Below are positions 9,706 to 21,106 of a stretch of 64,000 nt of DNA, piece by piece. Source of the stretch: Verrucomicrobiota bacterium (GTDB taxonomy: Bacteria; Verrucomicrobiota; Verrucomicrobiia; Limisphaerales; J093); NCBI GenBank assembly GCA_027493615.1, contig JAOSKK010000012.1, positions 558,001 through 622,000 of the forward strand, given 5' to 3'. The translations under genes and the position numbers were made by a program. Each line of letters starts with the position of its first letter. Positions within the stretch are counted from its first letter, which is position 1. Below the pieces are notes generated by a model. The model saw only the letters and a program-made list of their open reading frames with translations, was not told where the DNA came from and ran no database searches.

Positions 9706-10080
9706 TTAGTCCGTCACGGCAATCTGTCGCGGTTTGACCTTCTCGGCCTTCGGCAGGTGCACGCGCAACAGACCTTGCTCGATGCTGGCCCGGATATGCG
9801 CTGCGTCCACGAGCGGGTCGAGGACGAACGCGCGGCGGTAATCGTAACCGCTGATCTCGCGGTGCAGCACCTCGCCCTCGGGGGCCGGACGCCGTCGTCC
9901 GGTGATCGTCAACTCGTTGCCTTCAAGCAGCACTTCCAGTCCGTCCTTGCCCACGCCGGGCATGTCCGCTTCGAGCACGTACTCGTCCTTGGTCTCGCGG
10001 ATGTCCACTTCCGGGGCGAGGTAGGTCGGCTCCACGCGGGCCACTTCGCGATTCCGTTCCGTTGTCTTCACAGGATTCAT
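9706..10080 (-). CDS. Hsp20/alpha-crystallin small heat-shock protein
   Basis: A 124-residue ATP-independent holdase that binds unfolding proteins in the cytoplasm. The alpha-crystallin domain spans nearly the whole protein: PEVDIRETKDEYVLEADMPG (about 23-42), the mid-domain LEGNELTITGRRR, and the terminal strand GLLRVHLPKAEKVKPRQIAV. A strong ribosome site (GGAGGAGGAA) precedes ATG 10080 by 7 bases. It lies 59 bases downstream of a second hsp20 gene on the same strand and is probably co-transcribed from the AT-rich region beyond 10607. The C-terminal I-x-I motif of classical Hsp20s is replaced by PRQIAVTD. Confidence 0.9.
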   Translation of the reverse strand: MNPVKTTERNREVARVEPTYLAPEVDIRETKDEYVLEADMPGVGKDGLEVLLEGNELTITGRRRPAPEGEVLHREISGYDYRRAFVLDPLVDAAHIRASIEQGLLRVHLPKAEKVKPRQIAVTD

Positions 10081-10139
10081 GGTGGGTTCCTCCTCCCGTC
10101 CGGCCGCGGTCCGGGGACCGCCGGCCGACGGGCTGGGTT

Positions 10140-10607
10140 TCAGCCAACGTTCACCGAGATCTGCTTGGGCTTGGCCTCATCGGTCTTGGGCAGCGTGATC
10201 GTAAGCAGACCGTCCTTGTAGGCAGCCTTCACCTTGGCCACCTCGACCGGCTTGGGCAGGGTCACGGTCCGCTGGAAGCGACCGTAACTGCGTTCCGTGC
10301 GGTACACGCTGGCTTCGTTCCCTTCGCTCGAACGTGTCCGCTCGCCGGAGATGCTCAGGACCCCGTTCTGGACGGAGACCTGGATGTCCTCCTTGCGCAT
10401 GCCGGGCAACTCGACCGTGGCGATCAGGTTGTCCTTGTCCTCCCGCAGGTCGAGCGCGGGGGCCCAACCGTTGAAGAACTCGCCGGGCCGTGCCAGCTCG
10501 CCGAAGGGCGCCTCGAACAACCGGTTGATCTCATCGCGCAGACTCGACATCTGCTCGAACGGCGACAGACTCCACAGGTCAGGTCGGGTGTAGCGTACCA
10601 ATCTCAT
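10140..10607 (-). CDS. Hsp20/alpha-crystallin small heat-shock protein
   Basis: First gene of the hsp20 pair. ATG 10607 (MRLVRYTRPDLWSLSPFEQM) is preceded by AAAGG eight bases upstream and yields 155 residues, the usual Hsp20 length; the longer frame to 10688 is non-coding. The alpha-crystallin domain runs from PALDLREDKDNLIATVELPG (about 48-67) through NGVLSISGERTR to YKDGLLTITLPK, ending with KQISVNVG. The N-terminal segment with EMSSLRDEINRLF-type sequence resembles class A bacterial Hsp20s that assemble large oligomers. The two proteins probably form hetero-oligomers with complementary client ranges; this is inference from adjacency. Confidence 0.92.
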   Translation of the reverse strand: MRLVRYTRPDLWSLSPFEQMSSLRDEINRLFEAPFGELARPGEFFNGWAPALDLREDKDNLIATVELPGMRKEDIQVSVQNGVLSISGERTRSSEGNEASVYRTERSYGRFQRTVTLPKPVEVAKVKAAYKDGLLTITLPKTDEAKPKQISVNVG

Positions 10608-10870
10608 CTTTATGCCTTTCTCTTTCGGGTTTCCGATCTCATCAACACCTCTATACCTAGCTGGCCAAATGCCAATGCCAACAATCACCGAATTTCAGTT
10701 CGTAACACTCTTCATTCAAATAGGATGTAAATACAGCCAGCCGTTCAATGACGACCGTATAGTGGTCTTTATTGACACAGTCTCCCGGTGCGGATGCGTG
10801 TTAGATATGGGTAATAATGGCACATTTCGTTGCCTAGCGAGAGGCGCGGAACAAGAGGCGCCCGTTCCGA
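10608..10870 (-). promoter_or_regulatory. AT-rich upstream region of the hsp20 pair
   Basis: This gap is much richer in A+T than its surroundings, lies upstream of the first hsp20 gene and separates it from the mocA-like gene's 3' end. Reading toward the hsp20 gene, a plausible sigma70-like pair is TTGAAC, 17 bases, TCCTAT (near 10765-10737), but the -10 is poor and no CIRCE-type inverted repeat is visible. I see no gene here. Confidence 0.35.
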
Positions 10871-11461
10871 TTACCCGCGCCAACGCCCCCGGGCCAGCGC
10901 GTAGTCCGCCGGCGTGTCAAGATCCTCAAGGACAGCCGGATCGTCGGTGCCCCATTCGGTGATCTCGGCGGCATGGGCGTGCAGCAACCCGCGCAGGCCC
11001 ATCCCATCGTAGGCGCGAAGCAGTTCCTCGCGATAGCGGGCTGCCAGGATGACCGGGTGTCCGCGGCGACCCCCGTGCACCGGAACGAGAATCCCGGCCC
11101 GTCCGACGCGGAAGTCTTCGAGCATCCGACGCAGCAGAGCCGGTTCGAGCGAAGGCAGGTCCCCCGGCGTGACGATGAGGTTCTCCACCGTTGCGGGCAG
11201 CGCCCGCAAACCACAACGCAAGGAAGCGAGCATGTCGGCTCCCGGGTCCGGGTTCTCCACCCAGGTCACCGGTCGGTTGCCCAGCGCCTCACGCAGCGGA
11301 GCGATCGGCGGACGCCCGACCACCATGACCGGGTCCGCCGGAGCGCCGCGGCAGGCGTCCACCACCCGAGCGAGCACCGACGACCCCGCGAACGGCAGCA
11401 GCAGCTTGTTCGTCCCCATCCGCTGGGAACGGCCGGCAGCCAGTACGATCGCGGCCGTCAT
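10871..11461 (-). CDS. MobA/MocA-like nucleotidyltransferase
   Basis: A 196-residue NTP-transferase. The nucleotide-binding signature is AIVLAAGRSQRMGTNKLLLP (residues 4-23). The metal-binding Asp lies in VTPGDLPSLEP, and the MocA-type loop is VPVHGGRRGHPVIL. MocA attaches CMP to molybdopterin to make the dinucleotide cofactor used by xanthine-oxidase-type enzymes. The gene lies 30 bases downstream of a molybdenum hydroxylase large subunit on the same strand, which supports MocA over MobA or a sugar nucleotidyltransferase. Length and motifs are normal and the frame is intact. Confidence 0.8.
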   Translation of the reverse strand: MTAAIVLAAGRSQRMGTNKLLLPFAGSSVLARVVDACRGAPADPVMVVGRPPIAPLREALGNRPVTWVENPDPGADMLASLRCGLRALPATVENLIVTPGDLPSLEPALLRRMLEDFRVGRAGILVPVHGGRRGHPVILAARYREELLRAYDGMGLRGLLHAHAAEITEWGTDDPAVLEDLDTPADYALARGRWRG

Positions 11462-11491
11462 CGGCGTGCCGTGCGTCGTGACAGCTCCGCG

Positions 11492-13639
<2,148 letters not shown>

Positions 13640-13643
13640 GGCT

Positions 13644-14115
13644 TCACCCGCGGGCTTCGGCAACGGCCCGGCGGACGGCTTTCAGGATGCGGGGATAGCC
13701 GCAGCACCGGCAGATCTGGGCGTTCATCCACGTCAGGACCTCGTCGTCGCTGGGGTGCGGCTGGCGGTTCAGCAACGCGACGGTGGCCAGGATCATGCCC
13801 GGGGTGCAATAGCCGCATTGCATCGCGCCTTCCTCGAGAAACGCCACCTGCACGGGGTGCAATCGGTCGCCCGCGCTCAAGCCCTCGATGGTGGTGACCG
13901 CCTTGCCGGCCGCGTCACCGACGGGGAGCAGGCAGGCATGTTCGCGCTGGCCGTCGAGCAGGACGGTGCAGGCGCCGCACTGGCCTTCGCCGCAGCCGTA
14001 TTTTTGTTCCGGTGAGTCCAAGGTCCTCGCGCAACAGATGGAGCAACGGCCGTTGCGGGTCGGTGGTCACCGTGTGGCGCTGGCCATTGACGGTGAGCGT
14101 GAGGGTGCTGTCCAT
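13644..14115 (-). CDS. 2Fe-2S small subunit of molybdenum hydroxylase
   Basis: This subunit carries two 2Fe-2S clusters relaying electrons from the molybdenum site. Start ATG 14115 (MDSTLTLTVNGQRHTVTTDP). The plant-ferredoxin-type cluster motif is YGCGEGQCGACTVLLDG followed by HACLLP. The second, all-helical cluster motif is MQCGYCTPGMI with NAQICRCCGYPRI. The frame breaks at a T5 run (14001-14005; A5 on the coding strand) exactly between TGTK and YGCGEG. Removing one base restores a normal protein of about 157 residues. It overlaps or abuts the large subunit gene, so the order is small subunit, large subunit, mocA. Confidence 0.87.
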
Positions 14116-14180
14116 AATCCGGCGGCTTTCTTTGGAGGTCTAAACCCGATCCAGGCTCGACGCAAGCTGCCGCTCGACCG

Positions 14181-14336
14181 GCAATGGGGTCAAACATTGA
14201 CATTTGACATTTTGCCAGGCCGGCGACGGCCGGACCTGAACCCGACCGCGACGACGCCGCAAGCCAGCCCGGAGGTCGCCGCCGGTCCTGTGCCGCGGGA
14301 GGCCAATTGTCAAATGTCAATGTTTGACCCCATTGC
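14181..14336. repeat. REPIN-like element with 29-base inverted arms
   Basis: Perfect inverted arms of 29 bases (14181-14209 and 14308-14336; left arm begins GCAATGGGGTCAAACATTGA) flank a 98-base GC-rich spacer. Each arm has its own small stem (GTCAAA..TTTGAC), the layout of two REP sequences in opposite orientation. It fills the gap between the divergent small-subunit gene and nuoH. A related GGGGTCA-containing AT-rich motif lies at 39242-39269. No transposase is present in the window. Confidence 0.75.
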
Positions 14337-14446
14337 TTTGGGGTGGCGGTTTTCGACGGGCGCGCTACCCTCCCCCGACCGATGCAACGGGACAAACAGG
14401 TCATTCCAGAAGGCCGGCCGCAGGCGGGCCCAGGATCCATCCCCCG

Positions 14447-15473
14447 ATGAGCGTCACGGCGGAGTTCCTGGTTTTCGCGGCGCTGAAGGCGCTTCTGGCA
14501 GTCGTGGTGCTGCTCACCATCGTGGCGTACACCGTGCTGGCCGAGCGCAAGATCTGCGCCGCCATCCAGGGCCGCATCGGGCCCAACCGGGCGGGGCCGT
14601 TCGGGGTGTGGCAGCCGCTCGCCGACGCGGTGAAGGCTTTTCTGAAGGAGGACTTCGTGCCGGCGCACGTGCGGAAGGTCTATTTCTGGCTGGCACCAGC
14701 GCTGACGATGGCCCCGGCCCTGCTGACGGTGGCGGTCATTCCGTTCGGCTCCCAACTGGGCGCCCAACGGATGGTGCTGGCCGACCTGGACGTGGGGATC
14801 CTCTACACCTTCGGGATCGTGTCGCTGGGTGTCTATGGCCTGGTCCTGGCCGGCTACGCCGCGCGCTCGAAGTACCCGTTCGTGGGGGGATCCGGTCCAG
14901 CGCGCAGATGATCTCGTACGAGATCGCGATGGGTCTGTCGGTGATCCCCCTGTTCCTGCTGGTGGGCCACCTGAACCTGGGCCGGGTGATCGAGTACCAG
15001 GCGCACAGCCTGTTTGACTGGCTCGTGTTCAAACAGCCGCTCGCGTTCGCGATCTTCCTGGCGGCCGCCTTTGCCGAGACGAACCGGCTGCCCTTCGACC
15101 TGCCGGAAGCCGAGCAGGAGCTGGCGGGCGGTTACAACGTCGAGTACAGCTCGATCAAGTTCGCGATGTTCTTCCTGGGCGAGTACGCGAACATGGTGGC
15201 GGCCTCGGCGATGATGGTGACGCTGTTCCTGGGCGGCTGGACGCTGCCTTTCCTCGGATTGGACCAGCCGGCCACCACGGTGCTGGGGGGCTGCTGCACA
15301 TCGGCATCTTCCTGGGCAAGGTGCTGGTCCTGGTGTTGCTGTTCATCTGGGTGCGCTGGATGTGGCCGCGGTTCCGCTACGATCAGCTCATGGATCTGGG
15401 CTGGAAACGCTTCGTCCCGCTCGCCCTGGCGAACATCCTGGTGACCGCGACGCTGCTCTGGCTCTGGGCGTGA
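14447..15473 (+). CDS. nuoH: NADH-quinone oxidoreductase subunit H
   Basis: Membrane subunit of respiratory complex I at the foot of the quinone channel. Start ATG 14447 ([19 protein letters not shown]). The NuoH hallmarks are present: [20 protein letters not shown], the SYEIAMGLS loop, [31 protein letters not shown] quinone-site loop, and FLGEYANM. Frame 2 passes to frame 1 in the G run near 14885 and back near 15290. Both breaks fall inside conserved sequence, so base errors are more likely than decay. The repaired product is about 342 residues, normal for NuoH. It is followed five bases later by nuoI. Confidence 0.9.
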
Positions 15474-15478
15474 ACCCC

Positions 15479-16019
15479 ATGATCGTCTCCCGCAAACCCC
15501 TGTCGTTTTGGGAACGCCTCTACCTCCCCGCGATCTGGGGCGGGTTCAAGGTGACCCTGCGCCATTTCTTCCAGAAGAAGGTCACGATGCAGTACCCGGA
15601 GGAACGCTGGGTGGTTCCGCCGGGCTACCGCGGCGCCCCGTACCTCGTGCGGGATCAGGAAGGCCGGACCAAGTGCGTGTCCTGCCAGCTTTGCGAGTTC
15701 ATCTGCCCCCAAGGCGATCAAGATCGTCCCGCCCGGCCCCAGCCCCGACCCCACCACCGGCAACGTCGAGAAGCGTCCGCGCGAGTTCGAGATCAACATG
15801 CTCCGCTGCATCTTCTGCGGCTTCTGCCAGGAGGTCTGCCCGGAGGAGGCCATCTTCCTGATGCAGGACTACTCGCTGGTGGGCAGGAACCGCACGGAGA
15901 TGGTGTACGATCTCGACCGGCTGCTCGCGCTGGGGGGCATCCACCAGGACCCCATCCGGAAGTGGAATCAGAAGGAGCGGGAAGCCGCGGCGCAGGAGGA
16001 CTTCCCACCCAAGCCTTGA
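15479..16019 (+). CDS. nuoI: NADH-quinone oxidoreductase subunit I (two 4Fe-4S ferredoxin)
   Basis: Peripheral-arm subunit carrying clusters N6a and N6b. The motifs CVSCQLCEFICP (nt 15675-15710) and CIFCGFCQEVCPEEA (15807-15850) supply the eight cluster cysteines. Start ATG 15479 (MIVSRKPLSFWERLYLPAIW). One base is missing in the C run at 15706-15710, where ICPP changes frame to KAIKIVPPGP. Repaired length is 180 residues, standard for NuoI. The gene pair nuoH-nuoI stands alone: no nuoA-G or nuoJ-N is nearby, so the rest of complex I must be elsewhere in the genome. Confidence 0.9.
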
Positions 16020-16059
16020 TTTCCGCCCCCCGCGGCGTGTGGACAGTCGGACTTGCCGG

Positions 16060-16145
16060 GGCAGCGGCCCGTTCCCTTTGGGTCTGCAGCGTCGCCACGC
16101 GCCGCGGAAGGTGCAGGCTGGAAGCCCGCACCACCGGCTCGGGGC
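16060..16145. repeat. Nested palindromic repeat, family A, copy 2
   Basis: The hairpin core 16110-16132 is identical to that at 9350-9372, while the outer stem is degenerate. It lies between the converging ends of nuoI and the metacaspase gene. Confidence 0.7.
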
Positions 16146-16156
16146 GGGTCGGCGGG

Positions 16157-17008
16157 TCAGATCGTGAACGGTTGCTGGGCTTCGAACGCGGGGTCGGGTT
16201 TGCCCACGACGTAATAGTTGGGCGTCTGCGTGGGCGGCATCAGCGCGGCGATCTGGTCGCGAAACGTCCGGTAGACACCTTTGAATCGGCCGCCGCGCCA
16301 CACCTGCTTCAGCGTGCCGGTGAAGAGCCCGTTGCGGTCCCCGTCCATCGAAAACTGGTTGTCCTGGCAGCCGGAAAGAAGCAGGACCGACGCCCTGACC
16401 TTGGATTGTTCGGCCGTGGGATTGGCCGTCTGGAGATCCGTGTACAAATCGCGGTGCGCCGCGAACGTGCGGTCGGCGACGCGGACGGGCATGCGGCGGA
16501 TGCGGGTTCCGGGAGGCACGCCCATCAGGGCCGGGGGCAGCGCGCGGACGACGGTCCCGCTGTGGCAACTGTCGGACACCACCACGATGCGCACGCCCGC
16601 CTTGAACTTCGCCCAGAGCGTGTAGAGCTCGTCGTCGATGAACTGGCGATCGTACAGGACCCACGTCTCGTCCATGCGATCCCGCTGGCCGGTCGGCAGG
16701 AGGTCTTCGTCGTGGTTGGTGTCCGGCACCTGGCCGCCGTGACCCGCGTAGGTGAGGAGGAAGAGATCGCCCGCTTCGAGTCGCTGCGCGGCGTCGAGGA
16801 TGGCCTGAATGACGGCGTCCGCGGTCGCCTGAGCGGTCAGCAACCGGCGGCGCACCTTGAACTTGCGCTTCTTGGCCAGCGCCTCCATGTCGCGCGCGTC
16901 GGCCTCGCAAGCGTTCAGCGCCCCATCCCAAGGCTGGCCATCGCCATCCACGTAGTGACGGGGGTCCACCCGGTTGAGGCCGATGTGAAGGGAGATTCCT
17001 TGAGGCAT
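16157..17008 (-). CDS. Metacaspase/caspase-fold peptidase (family C14)
   Basis: A single-domain caspase-fold protein of 283 residues starting at ATG 17008 (MPQGISLHIGLNRVDPRHY). The catalytic dyad is visible: His in YAGHGGQVPD (about residue 90) and Cys in SDSCHSG (about residue 148). The p20 half thus ends near residue 160, and the remaining part (ASVLLLSGCQDNQFSMD, GLFTGTLKQVW) resembles the p10-like region. Metacaspases cleave after Arg or Lys and act in stress responses or defence-linked cell death. No signal peptide, effector or repeat domain is attached and no obvious partner gene is adjacent, so the role is open. Confidence 0.8.
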   Translation of the reverse strand: MPQGISLHIGLNRVDPRHYVDGDGQPWDGALNACEADARDMEALAKKRKFKVRRRLLTAQATADAVIQAILDAAQRLEAGDLFLLTYAGHGGQVPDTNHDEDLLPTGQRDRMDETWVLYDRQFIDDELYTLWAKFKAGVRIVVVSDSCHSGTVVRALPPALMGVPPGTRIRRMPVRVADRTFAAHRDLYTDLQTANPTAEQSKVRASVLLLSGCQDNQFSMDGDRNGLFTGTLKQVWRGGRFKGVYRTFRDQIAALMPPTQTPNYYVVGKPDPAFEAQQPFTI

Positions 17009-17206
17009 AATCAGCGAAGGGATGTGGGGAGAAACCCCGCCCTGCGGCACCCCTTCGGCGGTCGGAGGCAGGCACCGGTCGGCACGGGTTTCACAGCCAT
17101 GGCGGGGACCCTATGGGTTCCCGGGAGGCGACTACAAGCAGAAACTTGCTTGATGGCTTAGAGAAGGGAATCGGTTAACCAAATGCCCCCACGACGCTGG
17201 GCGGCC

Positions 17207-18519
17207 TCAGGGAAGCTCGCGCAACTGGCGGCGGAGCCAGTCCAGCACGGGGGTGACGAGGGCGGCGCGGTCGCTCGCGTCGGTTCCCCGCAGCGTCACG
17301 CGGTGTGTGAGCCAGCGGTCGCCCGCCTGGAGCGTCAGGCGGACCGGTCCCGTGCCGCGCTCGGCTTCGCCCTCGCCGATCACCAGCGACCAGGTGGCCT
17401 GCGCCGTCTTGGCGGCGGCTTCCGCCCACGCGCGGTCCCGCGCTTCGGGCGGGAGAGCCACGGGCGACCCGGTCCGGAGGTGCGGCCACAGGGAAGTGAG
17501 GTGGGTGGTGCCGGGCACCGCCCACGCCCCGGCCAACACCTCGCCGGCCTCGGGACACCCGTGGAGGCTGGCTGCCAGGGCGCCGCCGGTGGCGATCTCC
17601 GTCAGCACCAACCGGACGCCCCGCGCCCGCAACCCGCGCAGGACCACCGCTTCGAGGGTGCTGCCGTCGGCGGCATAGAAGTAGGGTTCGAACCGCCGCC
17701 GCAACTCGGCTTCGAGACGTGCAAGCCGGGCGCGCTCTTCCGGGGAGTCGTGTCGGGCCGTGAAGGTGAAATCCACGCGGCTGCCCTCGAAGAGCGACGT
17801 GACCACGATGTCTTCCGGCACGCGAATCTCGTCCTGGAGCGTCTGGGCGATTTGGGACTGGCCCACGCCGACGAAGCGGAGCGTCAGCGAGGCCCCGAAC
17901 GGGTGGATGCCGAAGCGGGTCTCCAGATGCGGGACGAGCTCGGCGCGCACCATGGCCTGCAACTCGCGCGGCGGGCCGGGCAGCGCGACCAGCGTATGCC
18001 GGCCGTGCTCGAAGATCAGGCCGACGGCGGTGCCGGCGGGATTCCGGAGGAAGCCGCCGCGTTCGGGGACGAGGCATTGGCGGCGCAGGTTGGCGCGCAG
18101 TTGATCGCGGGACTGGCCGAAGCGACGCTCGAGCTCGGCCAGGGCGGTTTCGTCCTCGTGGAGCGGGATGCCGGTGAACTCGCTGAGGGTTTCCCGCGTG
18201 ATGTCGTTCGGCGTGGGCCCGAGTCCGCCGGTGACAAGGACGAGCGGGGCGCGGTTGGTGGCGAAGTGGAGGGCGGCGAGCATGTCGGCGCGCACATCAT
18301 CGACCACCAGGGATCCCACGCAGCGCACGCCCAGCGGCCGCAGGGTGCGGGTCAGGAAGTGGGTGTGTCCGTCGGGATAGGCCCCTTCGAGGAGTTCCCC
18401 GCCGGTGACGACCAGGAAGCACTCGAGGGCGCCGGGGGTCGGGGCGGTTCCACGCCCCAGGTTCGTGGCTCCCCGCAACCGGCCCAGAGGGCCGCCAGGC
18501 AACAGGCTGCCTTCAACAT
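17207..18519 (-). CDS. CinA-like protein (MoCF domain plus degenerate amidase domain), with leader-like N-terminus
   Basis: The N-terminal half matches the CinA molybdopterin-binding-like domain: TGGELLEGAYPDGH, SLVVDDVRADM, LVTGGLGPTPNDITRE, then LPGPPRELQAM. The C-terminal half corresponds to the PncC/CinA nicotinamide-nucleotide amidase domain but is divergent (VLTEIATGGALAASLHG). In CinA proteins these parts hydrolyse ADP-ribose or NMN in pyridine-nucleotide salvage. In another frame, ATG 18519 opens a hydrophobic leader (MLKAACCLAALWAGCGEP) running up to the CinA frame with a one-base shift near 18445. An exported CinA would be unusual; the alternative is a start inside 18440-18502. Divergent from mrpA. 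Confidence 0.75.
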
Positions 18520-18681
18520 GCGGGTGTGATAACGGTTGTGCCAGGCGTGCTCAAGTCCGCGAGTCGCGATGCGTCGATGCGTGGGGGCGGAGCTTTGCGT
18601 TTGCGGGTGGGCGGCGCTACGGCATACTCCCGGCCTGCCATGCCCGTGGCCGACAGCGGTGCCGACGGGTTCGGGCCGCGT

Positions 18682-21106
18682 ATGTCCAACGGTGGGCTCT
18701 TCTTGATCGTCCTGGGTCTGCCCCTGCTGCTGAGTGTCTTGGTGGCAGGGTGGGGCTCCCGTTTGGGCCGGCGCGTCGGCTGGCTGGCGCTGGGCGCCCC
18801 GCTGGTTTCGACGGCCGGGCTGTTGGCGTTGGCGGGGCGGGCGTCGCTGCCGGGCCGGTGGGTGTTCGAGTGGCCCTGGATTCCGTCGCTGGGCATCCAC
18901 GCGTCGTTCCTGGTGGATGGTCTCTCACTCTTCTTCGGGCTGGTCGTGAGCGGCATGGGGGTGTTGGTGGTGTTCTACGCCACGGCGTACCTGGACAATA
19001 CGCACCGGGACCACGGCCGGTTTCATGCCTACCTGATCCTGTTCATGGTGGCGATGCTCGGGACGGTCCTGGCGAACAACCTGATGTTGTTGTTCGTGTT
19101 CTGGGAACTCACGGGCCTGGCGTCCTTTCTCCTCATCGGGTTCCTGCACGGCGAGGAGCACTCGCGGGTGGGGGCGCGGCAGGCGTTGCTGGTGACCGGC
19201 TTTACGGGGCTATTGCTGCTGGTGGGGCTGCTGATGGTACGGCAAGTGGCGGGGACGTTTGATCTGCACGTGCTGCTGACAGGAACGGGGCTGGGTGCGA
19301 CGGAGCAAGGTTGGCTGACGGTGGCCCTGGGGCTGATGCTGCTCGGCGCGTTCGGGAAGTCCGCCCAATTCCCGTTTCACTTCTGGCTTCCGAACGCCAT
19401 GGCGGCGCCGACGCCGGTGAGCGCGTATCTGCACTCGGCGACGATGGTGAAGCTGGGCGTGTTCCTGTGCGCGCGACTGTTCCCGCTGTTTGTGGGGAAC
19501 GCGCTGTGGGCACCGCTGCTGTCGTGGGTGGCGTTCGGCACGATGCTGCTGGGGGCGCTGGGCGCCCTGTGGTCGCATGATCTCAAAGCGCTGCTGGCCT
19601 ACTCGACGGTCAGCCAGTTGGGTTACCTGATCGGCTACTACGGTCTGGGGCCGACGGCCGGTGTCGAGTACGACTATCTGCACATCCTGAACCACGTGTT
19701 CTACAAGGGATGCCTGTTCATGGTGGCGGGCGTGGTGATCCACAGCACGGGCGTGCAAGACATCCGGCGGCTGGGCGGTTTGGGGCGCCGGATGCCTGTA
19801 GTAGGGGCAACGTGTGCGCTGGCGGCGGCGACGATGGCCGGGCTCCCGGGGACGACCGGTTTTCTCAGCAAGGAGTTGATGCTCCACGAGATCTTCGGCG
19901 CGCTGGCCAATCACGGCGCTCTGGGGGCGTACGCGATCGTCTGCGTGGGATTGACGTCTGTGGTGAAGGTCGCGTTTTCGCTGCGGCTGTTCAGCCACGT
20001 GTTTCTGGGCCGCCCATCGGCGGAAGCCATGGCGCATTACCACGCGCCTTCGTGGGCCCTGCAACTGCCACCGGCACTGCTGGCGTTGGCGGCGGTGGTG
20101 CTGGGGGTGGCGCCCGGATGGCTGGACGGCATGTTCGTGGCCTTGCGCGTGGCGGGCCTGCACCAGGCGCCAGCGCCGCTGGCGGTGTGGCACGGACTGA
20201 CTCCCGAGTTGCTGGTGAGCGTCGGGGTGGTGCTGGGCGGTCTGGGGCTCTACGCCGTGGGGCAGCGCACGCGCTGGGCGTGGGGCGAGCTCCCGCGGTG
20301 GCTGCAGTTGGACGTGCTCTTCGAGCAGCTCCTCCAAGGGCTGGGGAAGACGGCGAAGGGACTCACGCGCGGCCTGGGTGCCGACCGGCCGCTGGTGTAC
20401 CTGCCGGTGCTCCTTGTGTTCCTGCTGGTGGTCGTGGGGGGACGGACCGCGGCGGCCCTGGTGAACGCCTGGCGGGAAGGGGGCGGGGCGGCGCTGGGGA
20501 GAGGCGGGGCTGGATCCGTTGCGGGTGTTTGTGGCGAGTCTGATCGCGCTGGCGGTGGTGGGCGTGGTGGTGTTGCGGCGCTGGACCACGCAGCTCATCT
20601 CGCTGTCGGTGGCCGGTTTTCTCACCACCTTCTACTTCGTGCTGTACCGGGCCCCCGACCTCGCGTTGACGCAGATCCTGGTCGAAGTGGTAACGCTGGT
20701 GCTGGTGCTGGTGTTGCTCGGGCGTTTCCCGCGTTCGGCGGAGGAGGGCGAACACACGCTGAAAGCCTCGGCGGGCCGGAAGGCCTTCAACCTGGGCGTG
20801 TCGCTGGGCGTGGGCGCGTTGATGACCAGCCTGGTGCTGTGGATGACCTCGCGCCCGCATCCGGACCGGCTCGGCCCGTGGTTCACGGCGCACACGCGCG
20901 AACTGGCCGAGGGTGGGAACACCGTGAACACGATTCTGGTGGACTTCCGCGGATTCGACACCCTGGGCGAGATCACGGTGCTGGTGATTGCGACGCTCGG
21001 GGCGCTGGGGTTGTTGATGCGGTACAAGCGAACGCCGGAGGAGTATCGGGAAGGTCCGCTGGGCCCGCCGGGGCTGGGGACACGGCATGGAGGGCCGGGC
21101 GAATGA
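18682..21106 (+). CDS. mrpA: Mrp Na+/H+ antiporter subunit A
   Basis: Largest subunit of the Mrp multi-subunit Na+/H+ antiporter, homologous to complex I NuoL. Start ATG 18682 (MSNGGLFLIVLGLPLLLSVL). The antiporter core includes FVFWELTGLASFLLIG (TM5 Glu), GKSAQFPFHFWLPNAM, PVSAYLHSATMVK and LKALLAYSTVSQLGY. After about residue 600 the frame shifts between 20480 and 20512 in a G-rich run. The second part, from DPLRVFVASLIALAVVG, is the MrpA-specific C-terminal region (DUF4040/MbhE-like, RAPDLALTQILVEVV). Total about 808 residues, normal for MrpA. The stop overlaps mrpB as ATGA at 21103. It heads a complete A-to-G operon that expels Na+ using the proton gradient. Confidence 0.93.

Noticed and set aside
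19210..20628. A 472-codon open frame on the - strand
   Set aside because: Antisense to mrpA, with His/Arg/Gln-rich sequence that simply mirrors hydrophobic codons.
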